In this document: positions 1 to 9,528 of the stretch, piece after piece
How the letters are laid out: each line of letters opens with the position of its first letter
How positions within the stretch are numbered: the stretch's first letter is position 1
Assembly (NCBI GenBank): GCA_003569205.1
Contig: BGOK01000004.1
Location: 95,650-159,649 of the forward strand
Direction of reading: 5' to 3'
DNA length: 64,000 nucleotides
Source: Verrucomicrobiota bacterium
GTDB lineage: Bacteria > Verrucomicrobiota > Verrucomicrobiia > Opitutales > UBA953
Notes under the pieces: model-generated
Databases searched by the model: none
What the model was told of the DNA's origin: nothing
Seen by the model: only the letters and a program-made list of their open reading frames with translations
Translations under genes and position numbers: made by a program

Positions 1-1316
1 AGGAGGTGCAAGACCGTCGCGTAGAAGTCATAGCAGGTCGCCACGTCTTTGACGCTCCGGCGGCCGAAGTCATCGGTGGCGCCGTAGGACATGCCCCCTT
101 TGACGCCTGCCCCCATCATCCAGGTCGTGTAGGCATCCGGGTTGTGGTCGCGTCCAGTCGTACCAACTTGATGGGTCGGCATACGGCCGAATTCGGTGCA
201 CCAGATAACGAGCACATCATCGAGTAAGCCACGCTGCTTGAGGTCGGCGAGCAGGGCGGCCGTGGGTTGGTCAAAGACCGGGCAGTGTCGGTCGTAGTCG
301 GCTTTGAGAGTACGGTGTGCGTCCCAATTGAGGAGCCCATCGACATTACTTGCCCGGGAAGCGCAGTAGAGGCTAACGAAGCGCACCCCCTGTTCGAGGA
401 AGCGGCGCGTCAGTAGGCAGTTCTTGGCATAGGCCGCCTTAAGTGGGTTCTTGTCGCGGGTGCCGTAGAGTGCGTGGACGTGTTCCGGCTCACGGGAGAG
501 GTCACTCACCTCTGGTGCCGCCAACTGCATTTTCGCTGCGAGCTCATAGGCTGCGATACGGGCACGAAGCTCGTCGTTCCCGCGGTGAGCTTCAGCGTGC
601 TCGGTGTTTGTCGTGCGGAGGAATTCGCGGGTCGCGTCGTCTTCGGCGAGCGTGATGTTAGCAGGTCGGCCCAAGTTTCGTAAGGCCTGTTGGGCGGCCA
701 TGCTCACTCCTTGGTGGCGGGCAGGTAGGAAGCCGTTGCCCCAGTTTGCTTTACCATTCGGAGGTTCGCCGCGCGTATCTTGCACGGAGATATAGGTTGG
801 CAGGTTTTCGTTGAGCGAGCCGAGTGCGTGACTAACCCAGGCGCCGCTACTGGGGTAGCCTTCGCGGGTGAAGCAGGTATTCATCGCGATACAGGCTGGT
901 CCGTGGGTATTACTCCGCGAGGTCATCGAATGGATGAACGCCATGTCGTCGACGTGTTGGGCCATGTGCGGCAAGTTCGAGCTGATCATCTTACCGCTCT
1001 GCCCGGCCGGCTTGAACGCCCACGGGGACTTCATCAGATTGCCGTTCTTGCCTTGGAAGGTCACTTCGATTGGGCCGGGCAGGGGCGTGCCGTCATATTT
1101 ATCGAGGAGTGGCTTATGGTCCCAGAGGTCGATGTGCGAAGCCGCGCCCGGGCAGAAGATTTGCAGTACCTGTTTGGCCTTCGGAGCGAAGTGGGCGCCC
1201 GGCGGCACCACCACCCCGAAGTCGTCCATCAGCAGCCGCGACAAGGCCAAGCCCGTCATGCCCGTGGTCATGGCACCAAGGAAACGGCGGCGGGTTAGGT
1301 CGAGCGAGTCAGCCAT
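1..1316 (-). CDS. DUF1501 family secreted protein (3' end cut by window)
   Basis: The reading frame runs from an ATG at 1316 to the window edge with no stop, so at least 438 residues are present and the C-terminus is missing. The N-terminus has a Tat-like signal (TRRRFLGAM followed by a hydrophobic stretch). The next segment (IFCPGAASHIDLWDHKP) and a later SRASNVDGLLNWDAH region match DUF1501, a sulfatase/alkaline-phosphatase-fold family of Planctomycetes and Verrucomicrobia with unknown substrate. It is the third gene of a minus-strand run behind the DUF1552 and DUF1592 genes, a common grouping in which these families probably work together at the cell surface. The leader ends in ACCCCATG with no Shine-Dalgarno sequence. 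Family call is firm; biochemical role is unknown. Confidence 0.88.
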   Translation of the reverse strand, partial: MADSLDLTRRRFLGAMTTGMTGLALSRLLMDDFGVVVPPGAHFAPKAKQVLQIFCPGAASHIDLWDHKPLLDKYDGTPLPGPIEVTFQGKNGNLMKSPWAFKPAGQSGKMISSNLPHMAQHVDDMAFIHSMTSRSNTHGPACIAMNTCFTREGYPSSGAWVSHALGSLNENLPTYISVQDTRGEPPNGKANWGNGFLPARHQGVSMAAQQALRNLGRPANITLAEDDATREFLRTTNTEHAEAHRGNDELRARIAAYELAAKMQLAAPEVSDLSREPEHVHALYGTRDKNPLKAAYAKNCLLTRRFLEQGVRFVSLYCASRASNVDGLLNWDAHRTLKADYDRHCPVFDQPTAALLADLKQRGLLDDVLVIWCTEFGRMPTHQVGTTGRDHNPDAYTTWMMGAGVKGGMSYGATDDFGRRSVKDVATCYDFYATVLHL

Positions 1317-1450
1317 GGGGTATGCTTATACAACGATTGTTCTGACAGGTTGCTAGCCCCCATGTTTCAGGTCCGGCACTATTATCTCATAGTGACCGGC
1401 AGGGGGGATGGAGACTTTGGCCGGCCTGCCCCCTGGTTCGCCCCCGCGGC

Positions 1451-3934
1451 TTAGCGCGACCGGAATAGGTCGCTAGTCATACACTCGAAGACGAGGCTAC
1501 GCAGGCCGAGGCCCTGCTGCTTCACCTTCTCGTGGATGCGGTCGATGGCGAACTCGTCGGCGGGCTCCATGAGGCGCCCGGTGCTGTAGGCGAGTAACTG
1601 GCGAATCAGGTGGCGGGTGAACTGTTCTTCGCGCTTCTGGTGTAGGATGTCGCGGAAGCCGGCGAAGTCTTTGTAGGTCTCGCCGGAGGCGAACTCGCCA
1701 GAGGTGTCGATCTTGGGCGCCGCACCCGTCTTCGGCTTCGGATAGGTGCTACGCCAGCGGCCGACCGGGTCAAAGGACTCCAAGCTGAAGCCGAGCGGGT
1801 CGATCTTACGATGGCACTCGGCGCAGGCGCGGTCGATACTGTGCTTGGCGAGGCGCTCGCGGATTGTGGTCGTGCCGCTGACGTCGGGTTCGATGGCGGG
1901 CACAACATCCGGTGGCGGTGGCGGCTTGATGCCGAGGATGTTCTCGCTGACCCAGGCCCCGCGGGTGACGGGCGAGGTTTCGACCCCGTTGGCGCTGACC
2001 GTCAGCACGGCCGCCATGCCGAGCAGGCCACCGCGGTGCTTGTCGTCCTTGAGACTGACCTTCTGAAAGCCGTCGGCCAGGCGCAGGGTCTTCTGCGCGG
2101 GTAGGTTGTAGTGCTTCGCGAGCTTCTTGTCCACGAAGGTGTGCTCTGCGTACAGAAATTGGGTCACCGGGCGGTTCTCCTTGAGCATTTCGCTAAAGAA
2201 TAAACGCACCTCGGCTTTCATCGACGCGGGTAGGTCTTCGGCGTAGTAGGCGCGATTCGATTCGCGTGGGGGTGGCATGCCACCGAGGTCCCGCAGGTTC
2301 AGCCAGCTGTCGAGGAAGCCGTTGATGAAGCCATTGACGCGTTCATCGGCCAGCAGGCGGGCGATTTCCTTCTTCAGTTCCGCATCGCCAGTGAGTTTGC
2401 CCGAAGCGGCGGCGGCGAACAGGGCCTCATCGGGCGGAGCGGCCCAAAGGGCGTAGGCGAGGCGGGTGGCGAGGTCGTCAGCCTGTAGACGTCGGTCGCT
2501 CTCCTTAGTGACCTCGCTGAGGTAAAGGAACGAAGGCGAGCAGAGGATGAGTTTGACCACGTCGAGCGCGGCCTGGCGCGGTGCGGCTTTTTCGGCGAGC
2601 CGCTTTTCGTACATGGTGCGAATCGACGTGCGGTCGGCGTCCTGGAGCGGACGGCGGTAAGCTTTCGTCGCAAAGGCGAGTAGCTGGTCAAGTGCGCGTC
2701 CTGGCTGAAAGCCCTCCTTGCCGAAAACGGCGATCTCCTCGGCACCGCCCATTGGTTCGGCCACCGGGCCCTGGATGACGATCTCGCTGATACGGATGTG
2801 CGGCAATTTACCTTCCTTGAGAATGTGTGAGCGACCGACGCCCGAGGAGCCGACCGGCGTCGAGAACTCCTTCTCGTAGCGTTTATTAATCGTCAGCACT
2901 GAGGCGCGCGATTCATAGGGGCCGTTCGGGAAGATGAAGCGCGGGGTCTGGCCGGCCTCGAGCCAGACGCGGAACTTCAGCCGGGTCGGCACTTTATCGG
3001 GCACCACGCTGCTGGCGAGCAGTGGCTCGATGGCCTGCGGGTAATGGATGTGACCCTTGGTGATATCGCCGGGCACGATGCCGAGGATGAAAGGCTCCGA
3101 GAGGTCGATGCCGAAGATAGCAGGATCGTAATGCGTGTCGCGATGCATGGCTGTCGCCTCGACCTCGATGTCGTAGAGTCCGGAGACCGTCACGCCTTGC
3201 CTGAAGTCCTCGATGTGGCCGTAGCCGCCCTGGCGGGTGTCGGTGTTCGGCTGTTCATATATATTGAGGTAGCGGAAGTTGAAGGCGCTCTTATGTGAGC
3301 CCGTTAGCTCTTCGTACTGGATGAAGTTGCTGTTAAAACGCCAGGTCTTCGGCGCGGTGGCCGGCTTCCCAAGGCGGGTTTCGACGAGACGGTTGGCCGA
3401 CAGGAAATACTGGTCGACCAGGAAGCCCGAAGTCACCAGCGACTGGCCGATGGTATCCAGGTGGCGGGCGGTCTTTTCCTTGGGAAAGTCGGCGGTTAGC
3501 CCGAGGGTGTCGATGCGGCGACCGAACAAGGTCGCGAGCGTGTTCTCATACTCGCGGTTGGAGAGCCGGCGCAGGACGGTGCGTGAGCCGGAACTCTGCA
3601 GTGAAGCCTGCGCCGCCGCGGTGCCGTCACGCAGGGTGCGGATCATCGCGAGGCGCTCGTCGTCGCTGGGCTGGTCGGCCTTCTTGGGCGGCATCTCGCG
3701 CAAAGTCAGTTGGTCGATGATGTCGCGCGCCTCAATCGCCGCGGGAAGCGTCTTCAACGGCAGTGTAAACTTATCGAAGGAACGGTCGCCCTTGTGGGTG
3801 GCGGCATCGTGGCACTCCATGCAGTAGCGGTTTAGGAACTGCTCCACTTGCTTCGCCGGCGCCTCGGCGGCGGGTAGGAGGCCAGCCGTAAAGACAGTGG
3901 CGATGACCAGTAGGGCCCGTCGAGCGGACGCCAT
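1451..3934 (-). CDS. DUF1592 planctomycete-type cytochrome c protein
   Basis: An 827-residue exported protein. I start it at the ATG at 3934 because it gives a clean signal peptide (MASARRALLVIATVFTAGLL); the frame stays open to an ATG at 3961, which would add nine residues. A haem motif CMECH lies at residues 38-42 (PSCyt1-like domain), followed by DUF1587, DUF1595, DUF1592, DUF1588 and DUF1585 regions in the usual order. A second CxxCH, CAECH at 704-708, starts the sequence HRKIDPLGFSLESFDPVGRWR typical of the DUF1588/1585 boundary. It sits between the DUF1552 gene (49 bp upstream) and the DUF1501 gene. Members are thought to be periplasmic or surface electron-transfer proteins linked to polymer degradation, but no activity is established. 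Confidence 0.9.
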   Translation of the reverse strand: MASARRALLVIATVFTAGLLPAAEAPAKQVEQFLNRYCMECHDAATHKGDRSFDKFTLPLKTLPAAIEARDIIDQLTLREMPPKKADQPSDDERLAMIRTLRDGTAAAQASLQSSGSRTVLRRLSNREYENTLATLFGRRIDTLGLTADFPKEKTARHLDTIGQSLVTSGFLVDQYFLSANRLVETRLGKPATAPKTWRFNSNFIQYEELTGSHKSAFNFRYLNIYEQPNTDTRQGGYGHIEDFRQGVTVSGLYDIEVEATAMHRDTHYDPAIFGIDLSEPFILGIVPGDITKGHIHYPQAIEPLLASSVVPDKVPTRLKFRVWLEAGQTPRFIFPNGPYESRASVLTINKRYEKEFSTPVGSSGVGRSHILKEGKLPHIRISEIVIQGPVAEPMGGAEEIAVFGKEGFQPGRALDQLLAFATKAYRRPLQDADRTSIRTMYEKRLAEKAAPRQAALDVVKLILCSPSFLYLSEVTKESDRRLQADDLATRLAYALWAAPPDEALFAAAASGKLTGDAELKKEIARLLADERVNGFINGFLDSWLNLRDLGGMPPPRESNRAYYAEDLPASMKAEVRLFFSEMLKENRPVTQFLYAEHTFVDKKLAKHYNLPAQKTLRLADGFQKVSLKDDKHRGGLLGMAAVLTVSANGVETSPVTRGAWVSENILGIKPPPPPDVVPAIEPDVSGTTTIRERLAKHSIDRACAECHRKIDPLGFSLESFDPVGRWRSTYPKPKTGAAPKIDTSGEFASGETYKDFAGFRDILHQKREEQFTRHLIRQLLAYSTGRLMEPADEFAIDRIHEKVKQQGLGLRSLVFECMTSDLFRSR

Positions 3935-3982
3935 GGGTCGGAATGCCGGAATAAAATACACGTCAGCGGTCGAGGCCGGGGT

Positions 3983-5254
3983 TCAGGAGAACCGCCCCGT
4001 ACTGCTGCCGAAGGCTGCCGTTTCCACGCCCATCTTTTGGGCGATATCGACGAAGAGGTTGCAGAGCGGAACCTTGTGCCTGACCTCGCGCGCGACTTCG
4101 CGGAAGCGGCCATGCTGGTAGCCGCCGCCCGCGAGCAAGATCGGCAGGTCGGTGTTCCGGTGCGAGTTGGCGTCGCCCATGCCGCTGCCGAATAACACCG
4201 TGGTGGAGTCGAGCAGGGTGCGTTCGCCGTCCTTCAGCTGCGCGAGGCGTCCAACGAACTTACCATACTGTTCGATCTGATAGCGCTCGAGGGTGATGAG
4301 GGCGGCGATGGACTCGGCGGAGTTGCCGTGGTGGGAGAGGCCGTGATAGTCCTTTTTGATGCCGAGATTCTGGGGCAGGAAGTCGCCGCCGACTTCCAAC
4401 GTGGCGATGCGGGTGCTGTCGGTGTGCAAGGCGAGCGCGATGAGCTCATACATGAGCGGTAGGTCGTCGACTGCGTTACGGTTGGCTGGCTTGCTGAAGG
4501 GCGCCGCCGGCTTGGGGAGATGGGTCCAGCGCTGACGCAGTTCGAGGCGCTTTTCGACATCGCGTACGGACGTGAAGTACTCTTCGAGTTTGGCCTTATC
4601 CTCTTGGTTGACCTGTCCGGAGAGGCGCTTCGCCTCTTCGCGTACGGAATCCAAGATCGAGGCCTGCACGTGATTTTCTTGTTCGCGACGGACGCGACGG
4701 TCCGCGGAGTCGCTGACGAAAAGCTTGTCGAATAGTTCGGCCGGGTTGGTGATCGGCGGCACGCGAACGCCGGACTTCGTCCAGGCGAGCTGGCAACCGC
4801 CGTGGATGCCGCCCTCGGAGCCGACGGTGAGAGAGGAGAATCTGGTCTGGTGACCGAGCTCCTCGGCGAGGAATTGGTCGAGCGAGACGTTGCCGTCTGG
4901 GCGATTCTGCGCCTCAGAATTAAGCACACCGGAAAGGAAGGAGTGCACCGCGAAGTGGCCGCCTTTGACGCCGTGGTCGAGGCCACGGAAAACGGTCATG
5001 AGTTCGCGATGCGCCCAGATGGGCTCCAACAGGGTCGTCTTTTCGTACTCGCGTCCGGTGGTGGTCGGGAAAAACTTCTTGGTCTGGTAGCCGAGCAGGT
5101 TGCCGATTGCCACGAAGCGGCGGGCGCCGATGCCAGCACCTTTGTCCACCTGCACGGTGGGGTTGCCGCTGAGGGCCTTCGCGCTGAGCGAGCATAAGCC
5201 AGGGAGGGCCAGGGTGGCTCCCAAGGAACGGAGGATGAAACGTCGACGATTCAT
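3983..5254 (-). CDS. DUF1552 family secreted protein
   Basis: A 423-residue protein starting at ATG 5254 (MNRRRFILRSLGATLALPG, a twin-arginine-like signal). The frame extends upstream to 5311, but that part has no signal features. The body (residues GARRFVAIGNLLGYQTKKFFP and LMTVFRGLDHGVKGGHFAVHSFLSG) matches DUF1552, an uncharacterised exported family of Planctomycetes and Verrucomicrobia related to DUF1501. It is the first gene of the DUF1552-DUF1592-DUF1501 set. The leader reads CCCCCTAAAATG, with no ribosome binding site. Function unknown; probably a partner of the haem protein downstream. Confidence 0.88.
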   Translation of the reverse strand: MNRRRFILRSLGATLALPGLCSLSAKALSGNPTVQVDKGAGIGARRFVAIGNLLGYQTKKFFPTTTGREYEKTTLLEPIWAHRELMTVFRGLDHGVKGGHFAVHSFLSGVLNSEAQNRPDGNVSLDQFLAEELGHQTRFSSLTVGSEGGIHGGCQLAWTKSGVRVPPITNPAELFDKLFVSDSADRRVRREQENHVQASILDSVREEAKRLSGQVNQEDKAKLEEYFTSVRDVEKRLELRQRWTHLPKPAAPFSKPANRNAVDDLPLMYELIALALHTDSTRIATLEVGGDFLPQNLGIKKDYHGLSHHGNSAESIAALITLERYQIEQYGKFVGRLAQLKDGERTLLDSTTVLFGSGMGDANSHRNTDLPILLAGGGYQHGRFREVAREVRHKVPLCNLFVDIAQKMGVETAAFGSSTGRFS

Positions 5255-5434
5255 TTTAGGGGGCAGGCAACTAAAGGGGTACCCTTGTTTTGTGCCAGCC
5301 GGACAAGCCAATGCGAGCCTTTCCTTGGCTGTCGGGGAGTCGTTTTTGAGGCGTCGCGCATGGGGTCCTGCCTGTTATTGACCGCTTGATAGGCCCTTTG
5401 TTCCGAAGGGTGGCGCTATCCTATTGATTTGGTT

Positions 5435-5470
5435 TCCAAACAAAACGGCCCGCCGAGTGGCGGGCCGTGA
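5435..5470 (-). terminator. Intrinsic terminator of the sulfatase gene
   Basis: A perfect 10-bp stem, ACGGCCCGCC (5445-5454) and GGCGGGCCGT (5459-5468), closes a GAGT loop. Read on the minus strand it is followed by TTTTGTTTGG, so it fits a Rho-independent terminator for the gene ending at 5489. The stem and tail recur almost identically after katG (13484-13509). Confidence 0.85.
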
Positions 5471-5488
5471 GGGAGGGGCTCTGGGGGG

Positions 5489-7078
5489 TTACCGCTTCTT
5501 CTTGGCGGTCAGTTTTGGTGGCTCCGGGATCTCGTACTGTTTCTTGAGCGCAATAAGGCGTGCCTTGAGTCGCTCGACTTCCCCTGCGTATGCGGGGTTT
5601 TTGTAGGCATTGTGCATTTCTTGGGGGTCGTTCTTAAGGTCATAGAATTCCCAGGCGTCGTAGTCGTAGAAGTGGATGAGTTTGTAGCGTTCATCCCGCA
5701 CGCCCATATGGCGCGGCATATTATATTCGCCGCGGGCTTTCGGAGTACCGCCGTCGTAATAGGTGTAAAGAACGTCCTTGCGCCAGTCGGCTGGGGTGGC
5801 GCCGCCGAGTAACGGTTGAAGTGCTAGGCCATGTACCTCCTTGGGTACGGCGAGTCCGACCACCGAGAGAAGCGTCGGAGCCAGGTCGATGTTCTGGACC
5901 AGCGCGTCGACGCGCGTACCCGGGTTGATATTTCCGGGCCAGCGGATCAGGAGCGGGAACTTAAAACTTTCTTCATACATCCAGCGCTTCTCTGCCCAGC
6001 CATGCTCACCGGTAAAGAAGCCCTGATCGGAAGCATAGATGACGATGGTGTTCTTGCTTAAGCCGGATTCATCAAGATAGGCGAGGATGCGCCCCACGTT
6101 CGCGTCAAGGCCGTCCACGCAGCGGACGGTGTCCGCGATGTAACGCTGATACGCGTAGCGAACGCCGTCCTTGCCGTTGAGTTTACCAGCGGCTTTCAAT
6201 CGGGCGTATTCGCGATTACGAGGGTCGTAGGCCTTGTGCCAGACCGCACGTTGGGCAGCGTTCATATCCTCAAGGAAGTGAGGCATTTTTTTAGGGTCTG
6301 CAGCGAGCTCTTCCTGGGTTGGGCCGATATTGAGTCCGGGTCCGTCCATACCGCTGATTTTCATCCAAGTATCCGCCACGAACGGCTGGCGGGTGGCGTA
6401 ATTATCGAACAACGAAGGAGGTTCCGGGAAGGTCACGCCGTCGTAGGAGGCCATGTCTTTAAGGGCAGGGGTGCGCGGCGTGTGGGGAGCTTTGAATTGA
6501 GCGCAGAGCAGGAAGGGTTTCGCGTCGTTCCGTTGCTTCATCCAGGCGATGGCTTTGTCGGTGATGATGTCGGTCGAATAGCCTTCGCTTTTGGAGGGGC
6601 CAGCGGAGCTGATGAATTCCGGGTTGTAATAAGAACCTTGGCCGCCGGAGCCTGATAGGACATCCCAGTGCTGGAACTCATCGGTCGGATTACCCTTCAG
6701 GTGCCACTTGCCGATGACGGCGGTCTGATACCCAGCCTTGCCCAGCTCGCGGGAGTAGACCCATTGTTTGCCGTTCCATTTGGAGCTGTTACCCAAGACG
6801 CCGTTGGCGGTGCTATGTTTGCCGGTCAGGAAGGACGCACGGCTCGGGCAGCAGATTGAATTACCGACGAATGCGTGGGTGAAGATCGCGCCCTCATGCG
6901 CAATCCGGTCGAGGTTCGGCGTCTTGTTGATGGAGCCGTCATAGGCCCCGATCGCGCGCAGTGCGTGATCGTCGCTGAATAGGAAGAGGATATTAGGCCT
7001 CGCAGCGACATCGGCCGCGTGGAGTGGCGTGAGAGGTATCAACGCCAGGGCGATGAAGAGGGTGCAGAGGAAATTCAT
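5489..7078 (-). CDS. S1-family sulfatase (exported)
   Basis: A 529-residue arylsulfatase-type hydrolase. A signal peptide (residues 1-21) precedes the conserved N-terminal metal-site segment NILFLFSDDH (29-38). The sulfatase signature C-x-P-S-R is C76-C77-P-S-R80 within SICCPSRASFLTG; C76 would be converted to formylglycine by a maturase not seen in this window. It probably removes sulfate esters from algal or host polysaccharides in the periplasm. The first 86 bp overlap the 3' end of the esterase gene upstream, which suggests translational coupling. The C-terminus is lysine-rich (AKKKR). The exact sulfatase subfamily and substrate cannot be fixed by eye. Confidence 0.93.
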   Translation of the reverse strand: MNFLCTLFIALALIPLTPLHAADVAARPNILFLFSDDHALRAIGAYDGSINKTPNLDRIAHEGAIFTHAFVGNSICCPSRASFLTGKHSTANGVLGNSSKWNGKQWVYSRELGKAGYQTAVIGKWHLKGNPTDEFQHWDVLSGSGGQGSYYNPEFISSAGPSKSEGYSTDIITDKAIAWMKQRNDAKPFLLCAQFKAPHTPRTPALKDMASYDGVTFPEPPSLFDNYATRQPFVADTWMKISGMDGPGLNIGPTQEELAADPKKMPHFLEDMNAAQRAVWHKAYDPRNREYARLKAAGKLNGKDGVRYAYQRYIADTVRCVDGLDANVGRILAYLDESGLSKNTIVIYASDQGFFTGEHGWAEKRWMYEESFKFPLLIRWPGNINPGTRVDALVQNIDLAPTLLSVVGLAVPKEVHGLALQPLLGGATPADWRKDVLYTYYDGGTPKARGEYNMPRHMGVRDERYKLIHFYDYDAWEFYDLKNDPQEMHNAYKNPAYAGEVERLKARLIALKKQYEIPEPPKLTAKKKR

Positions 7079-7922
7079 TTTTTCGTTCGATGTATTCTAG
7101 GGCTTTTGAGAGTGATTCGGCGTTGCAGAGGTTATGGCGCATGTCGGGGACGTCGATGAGCAGGGCGTTAAAGCCCTCGGGCTTATATCCGCCGGCATAG
7201 ATATCCTTGATGTAATGGTTCCGGAAGTCACCCGGCCCGGTGATGAAGACGAACCGTACGCTCTTCTTGGCTTCAAGTGCGCGCTTGGCGTCGGGGATCC
7301 CGCCGTAGTCTGAACTTTTCTTGAATTCCTCGTCGGTCACGGCGACGCGTGGGACCGGTTTGTAGAAGTCAGCGCCGCAGCTTTGAATCGTCCCGCGCCA
7401 GGTTTCCGGGTGCTTGAAGGCCGACATGCCAGCCACGCGGGCGCCGCCGGAGTATCCGGCCACGTAAATCCGTTTCGGGTCGATAGGGTAGTACTTCTTG
7501 ATCAGCAGGGCGGAGGTGAGGGCTCGGGCATCCCGAAGTCCGAGCGACTCCTTGTTTCCCGCATTCTGGGGCGCGATATAGATGAGCTTGTGTTCGTCCA
7601 GGACAGGAATCCATGTCGCCGGACAGCCCATCTTGGCTTGCGGCCCGCTGATGAAAACCACGACCCCGTAGGTCGCTTGCGGAGTAAAGTCAGCGGGCAG
7701 TCGGATATGGAAAGTCTCCTTAGCGCTCTCCAGCTTCACAGTATTATCGGGCAACGGAGGCAGCGGGTCAGGGCAGCCGACGGTCAGGCCTTTGCCGGGA
7801 AGAAGCGGGGGAGGTGTCCCGGGTTTAATCCAAGGATTGGTCTCGTCCTGCTTGCCTGCCCGCAAGAGGGCGGGTGAAATAAGGGCACAGGTGACGAGGA
7901 GCAGGCGTAAGAGGATCGTCAT
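6993..7922 (-). CDS. Exported alpha/beta-hydrolase (esterase-like)
   Basis: A 309-residue protein with a signal peptide (MTILLRLLLVTCALISPALLRA). The nucleophile elbow is GYSGGAR (G-x-S-x-G) and a conserved histidine lies in DMRHNLCN near residue 267, giving two members of the expected catalytic triad. The fold region (YGVVVFISGP, LIYIAPQNAGN) resembles polyhydroxybutyrate-depolymerase/feruloyl-esterase-like hydrolases. The last 25 residues are read through the start of the sulfatase gene in another frame and look non-conserved (low-complexity P/H/R), so the original stop may have been lost or the 86-bp overlap is real. It lies between two sulfatases, which fits deacylation of a decorated polysaccharide. 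Confidence 0.75.
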   Translation of the reverse strand: MTILLRLLLVTCALISPALLRAGKQDETNPWIKPGTPPPLLPGKGLTVGCPDPLPPLPDNTVKLESAKETFHIRLPADFTPQATYGVVVFISGPQAKMGCPATWIPVLDEHKLIYIAPQNAGNKESLGLRDARALTSALLIKKYYPIDPKRIYVAGYSGGARVAGMSAFKHPETWRGTIQSCGADFYKPVPRVAVTDEEFKKSSDYGGIPDAKRALEAKKSVRFVFITGPGDFRNHYIKDIYAGGYKPEGFNALLIDVPDMRHNLCNAESLSKALEYIERKNEFPLHPLHRPGVDTSHATPRGRCRCEA

Positions 7923-7942
7923 CGGGTCGCCTTTGTCGGCTT

Positions 7943-9496
7943 TTATTTCTTTTCCGTGCGATTGGCTTTACGTTTCGCGACCTTGTCGTCGCCTCCGGAA
8001 GGTTTGGCTTCACCTTCTTCGCCTGCTTCGGTCGCAAGCCCTCCGGACTTGTCCAATGACGGATAGTTGGCCACAGCTTTGGCCAGCTGGGCCGGATTAC
8101 CGCGAACGTCAAAAGCTGCGAGGCAATGGTCATGGGTTTCGATCATCCATTGACGTAGGCGATCCTGGTATTTCTTCGCGACGGCTTGTTGACTAGGGTC
8201 TTGGATGAGATTCTTGAGGCAGCCGGGATCTTTCTGGAGGTCATAGAACTCCTGCGGGACACGATGGCGGAACATCTCCACGCGCGCTTGGATCGCGGGG
8301 TCGGTCTTGCCGGCTTCTTCCATCGCGGCGAAGGTCAGGCCTTCATTGTTGTTCTTGTATTTGAATTTCCCGTCGGAAAAGGCATTGAAGATATAGGCAT
8401 ATTGCCCGTCTTGGATGCAACGCATCGGCTTGGCTGGCCCGCCGATGGTGTAATCGATTTGGGTGAAAACAAAATCGCGGCCGGCCTGGTCGCCGCCTTT
8501 GAGTAGGGGGACGAGGGAGCGACCGTCGAGCCCGGCGGGAAGCGGCAGGCCCGTGGCGTCCATGAAGGTGGCGAAGAAATCGACCTCGGAGACGAAGTGC
8601 GTCTTGTCCACGGAGCCGGGTTTGGTGATGCCCGGCCAGCGCACGAGCATCGGCGTCCGATTGCTCGCCACGTAGGTGTTCGCCTTGGCGAAGGGGAACG
8701 ACGAACCGTTGTCCGTGATGAAGACGACCATCGTATTGCCCGCCAAGCCTGAATCTTCGAGCGCTTGGAGCACACGGCCGACCGTGTCATCCAATCGGCG
8801 GACTGAGTTCAAGTAGTGTGAATATTCGATGCGGACTTTCGGTAGGTCGGGAAGGTAAGGAGGGACGATGACTTCTTCTGGCTTAAAGAGGCGGGAGGGC
8901 ACTTCTTCACCGTTTTTCTTTTTGCCTTCCGGGTCGTAGAAAGGGCGATGGGGGTCATGAGAATTCACCATGAAGTAGAAAGGTTTTTTCTGGCTTTTGC
9001 ATTGGGCGAAAAACTCTTGCGCATAGTCATGGTATTTCTTCGGGCTGCGGCCGGCGCCTAGCTCCGCATAGTCATGGACAAAGTCCCACTTGAAACTCGG
9101 ATCTGGGGTCGAGTGGCTGACTTTACCCAGCACTCCGGTGAGGTAGCCTGCATTCTTAAAAGTACCGAAGACGGTGGGGATGGGTTTGGGCAGTTTGTTG
9201 AAGCCGAAAAGTCCGCTATTATGACCATAGCGTCCGGTGGCGATGATGCTACGACTTGGGCAACAGATGGCGTTATTGACGAAGCCATGCTGGAAACTGA
9301 GGCTTTGGGTTGCGAGCTTGCTCAGGTTCGGAGTGACGTTCGCTACTTTGCCGTCCAGAAAGTCCATGACCTCATTGCCGAGGTCGTCGGCGGTGATGAG
9401 CAGGACGTTGAGCGGCGGCTCGGCGGCGCGAAGCGACGCGAGCGACGCGAGCGACGATAGGACCAAGGCGGCCAGGAGGGTGGATGCGATTTTCAT
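7943..9496 (-). CDS. Second S1-family sulfatase (exported)
   Basis: A 517-residue sulfatase. The frame is open to 9814, but ATG 9496 is chosen because it begins a proper signal peptide (MKIASTLLAALVLSSLASLASLRAAE). The segment NVLLITADDLGNE (30-42) supplies metal ligands, and the formylglycine motif is C78-C79-P-S-R82 in NAICCPSRSIIATG. The middle has the HDPHRPFYDPE segment and the ITDNGSSFPFAK site expected of S1 sulfatases. The tail is strongly basic (KVAKRKANRTEKK), as in the neighbouring sulfatase. It is followed by the esterase and the first sulfatase, all on one strand, so joint transcription is likely. Confidence 0.93.
   Translation of the reverse strand: MKIASTLLAALVLSSLASLASLRAAEPPLNVLLITADDLGNEVMDFLDGKVANVTPNLSKLATQSLSFQHGFVNNAICCPSRSIIATGRYGHNSGLFGFNKLPKPIPTVFGTFKNAGYLTGVLGKVSHSTPDPSFKWDFVHDYAELGAGRSPKKYHDYAQEFFAQCKSQKKPFYFMVNSHDPHRPFYDPEGKKKNGEEVPSRLFKPEEVIVPPYLPDLPKVRIEYSHYLNSVRRLDDTVGRVLQALEDSGLAGNTMVVFITDNGSSFPFAKANTYVASNRTPMLVRWPGITKPGSVDKTHFVSEVDFFATFMDATGLPLPAGLDGRSLVPLLKGGDQAGRDFVFTQIDYTIGGPAKPMRCIQDGQYAYIFNAFSDGKFKYKNNNEGLTFAAMEEAGKTDPAIQARVEMFRHRVPQEFYDLQKDPGCLKNLIQDPSQQAVAKKYQDRLRQWMIETHDHCLAAFDVRGNPAQLAKAVANYPSLDKSGGLATEAGEEGEAKPSGGDDKVAKRKANRTEKK
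9433..9459. repeat. Short tandem repeat in a signal peptide
   Basis: About three copies of the 9-mer GCGACGCGA lie inside the second sulfatase gene. On the coding strand they encode the repeated tripeptide SLA in the signal-peptide hydrophobic core (SSLASLASLR). Slippage here would change signal-peptide length in three-residue steps without breaking the frame. Confidence 0.6.
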
Positions 9497-9528
9497 CTTT
9501 AGGTGGGCGTTCGGTAGGGGCCTGAGGA

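Noticed and set aside
443..1298. Several plus-strand open frames over the first 1.3 kb
   Set aside because: They are antisense to the clearly conserved DUF1501 frame on the minus strand, with arginine-rich, non-conserved translations.
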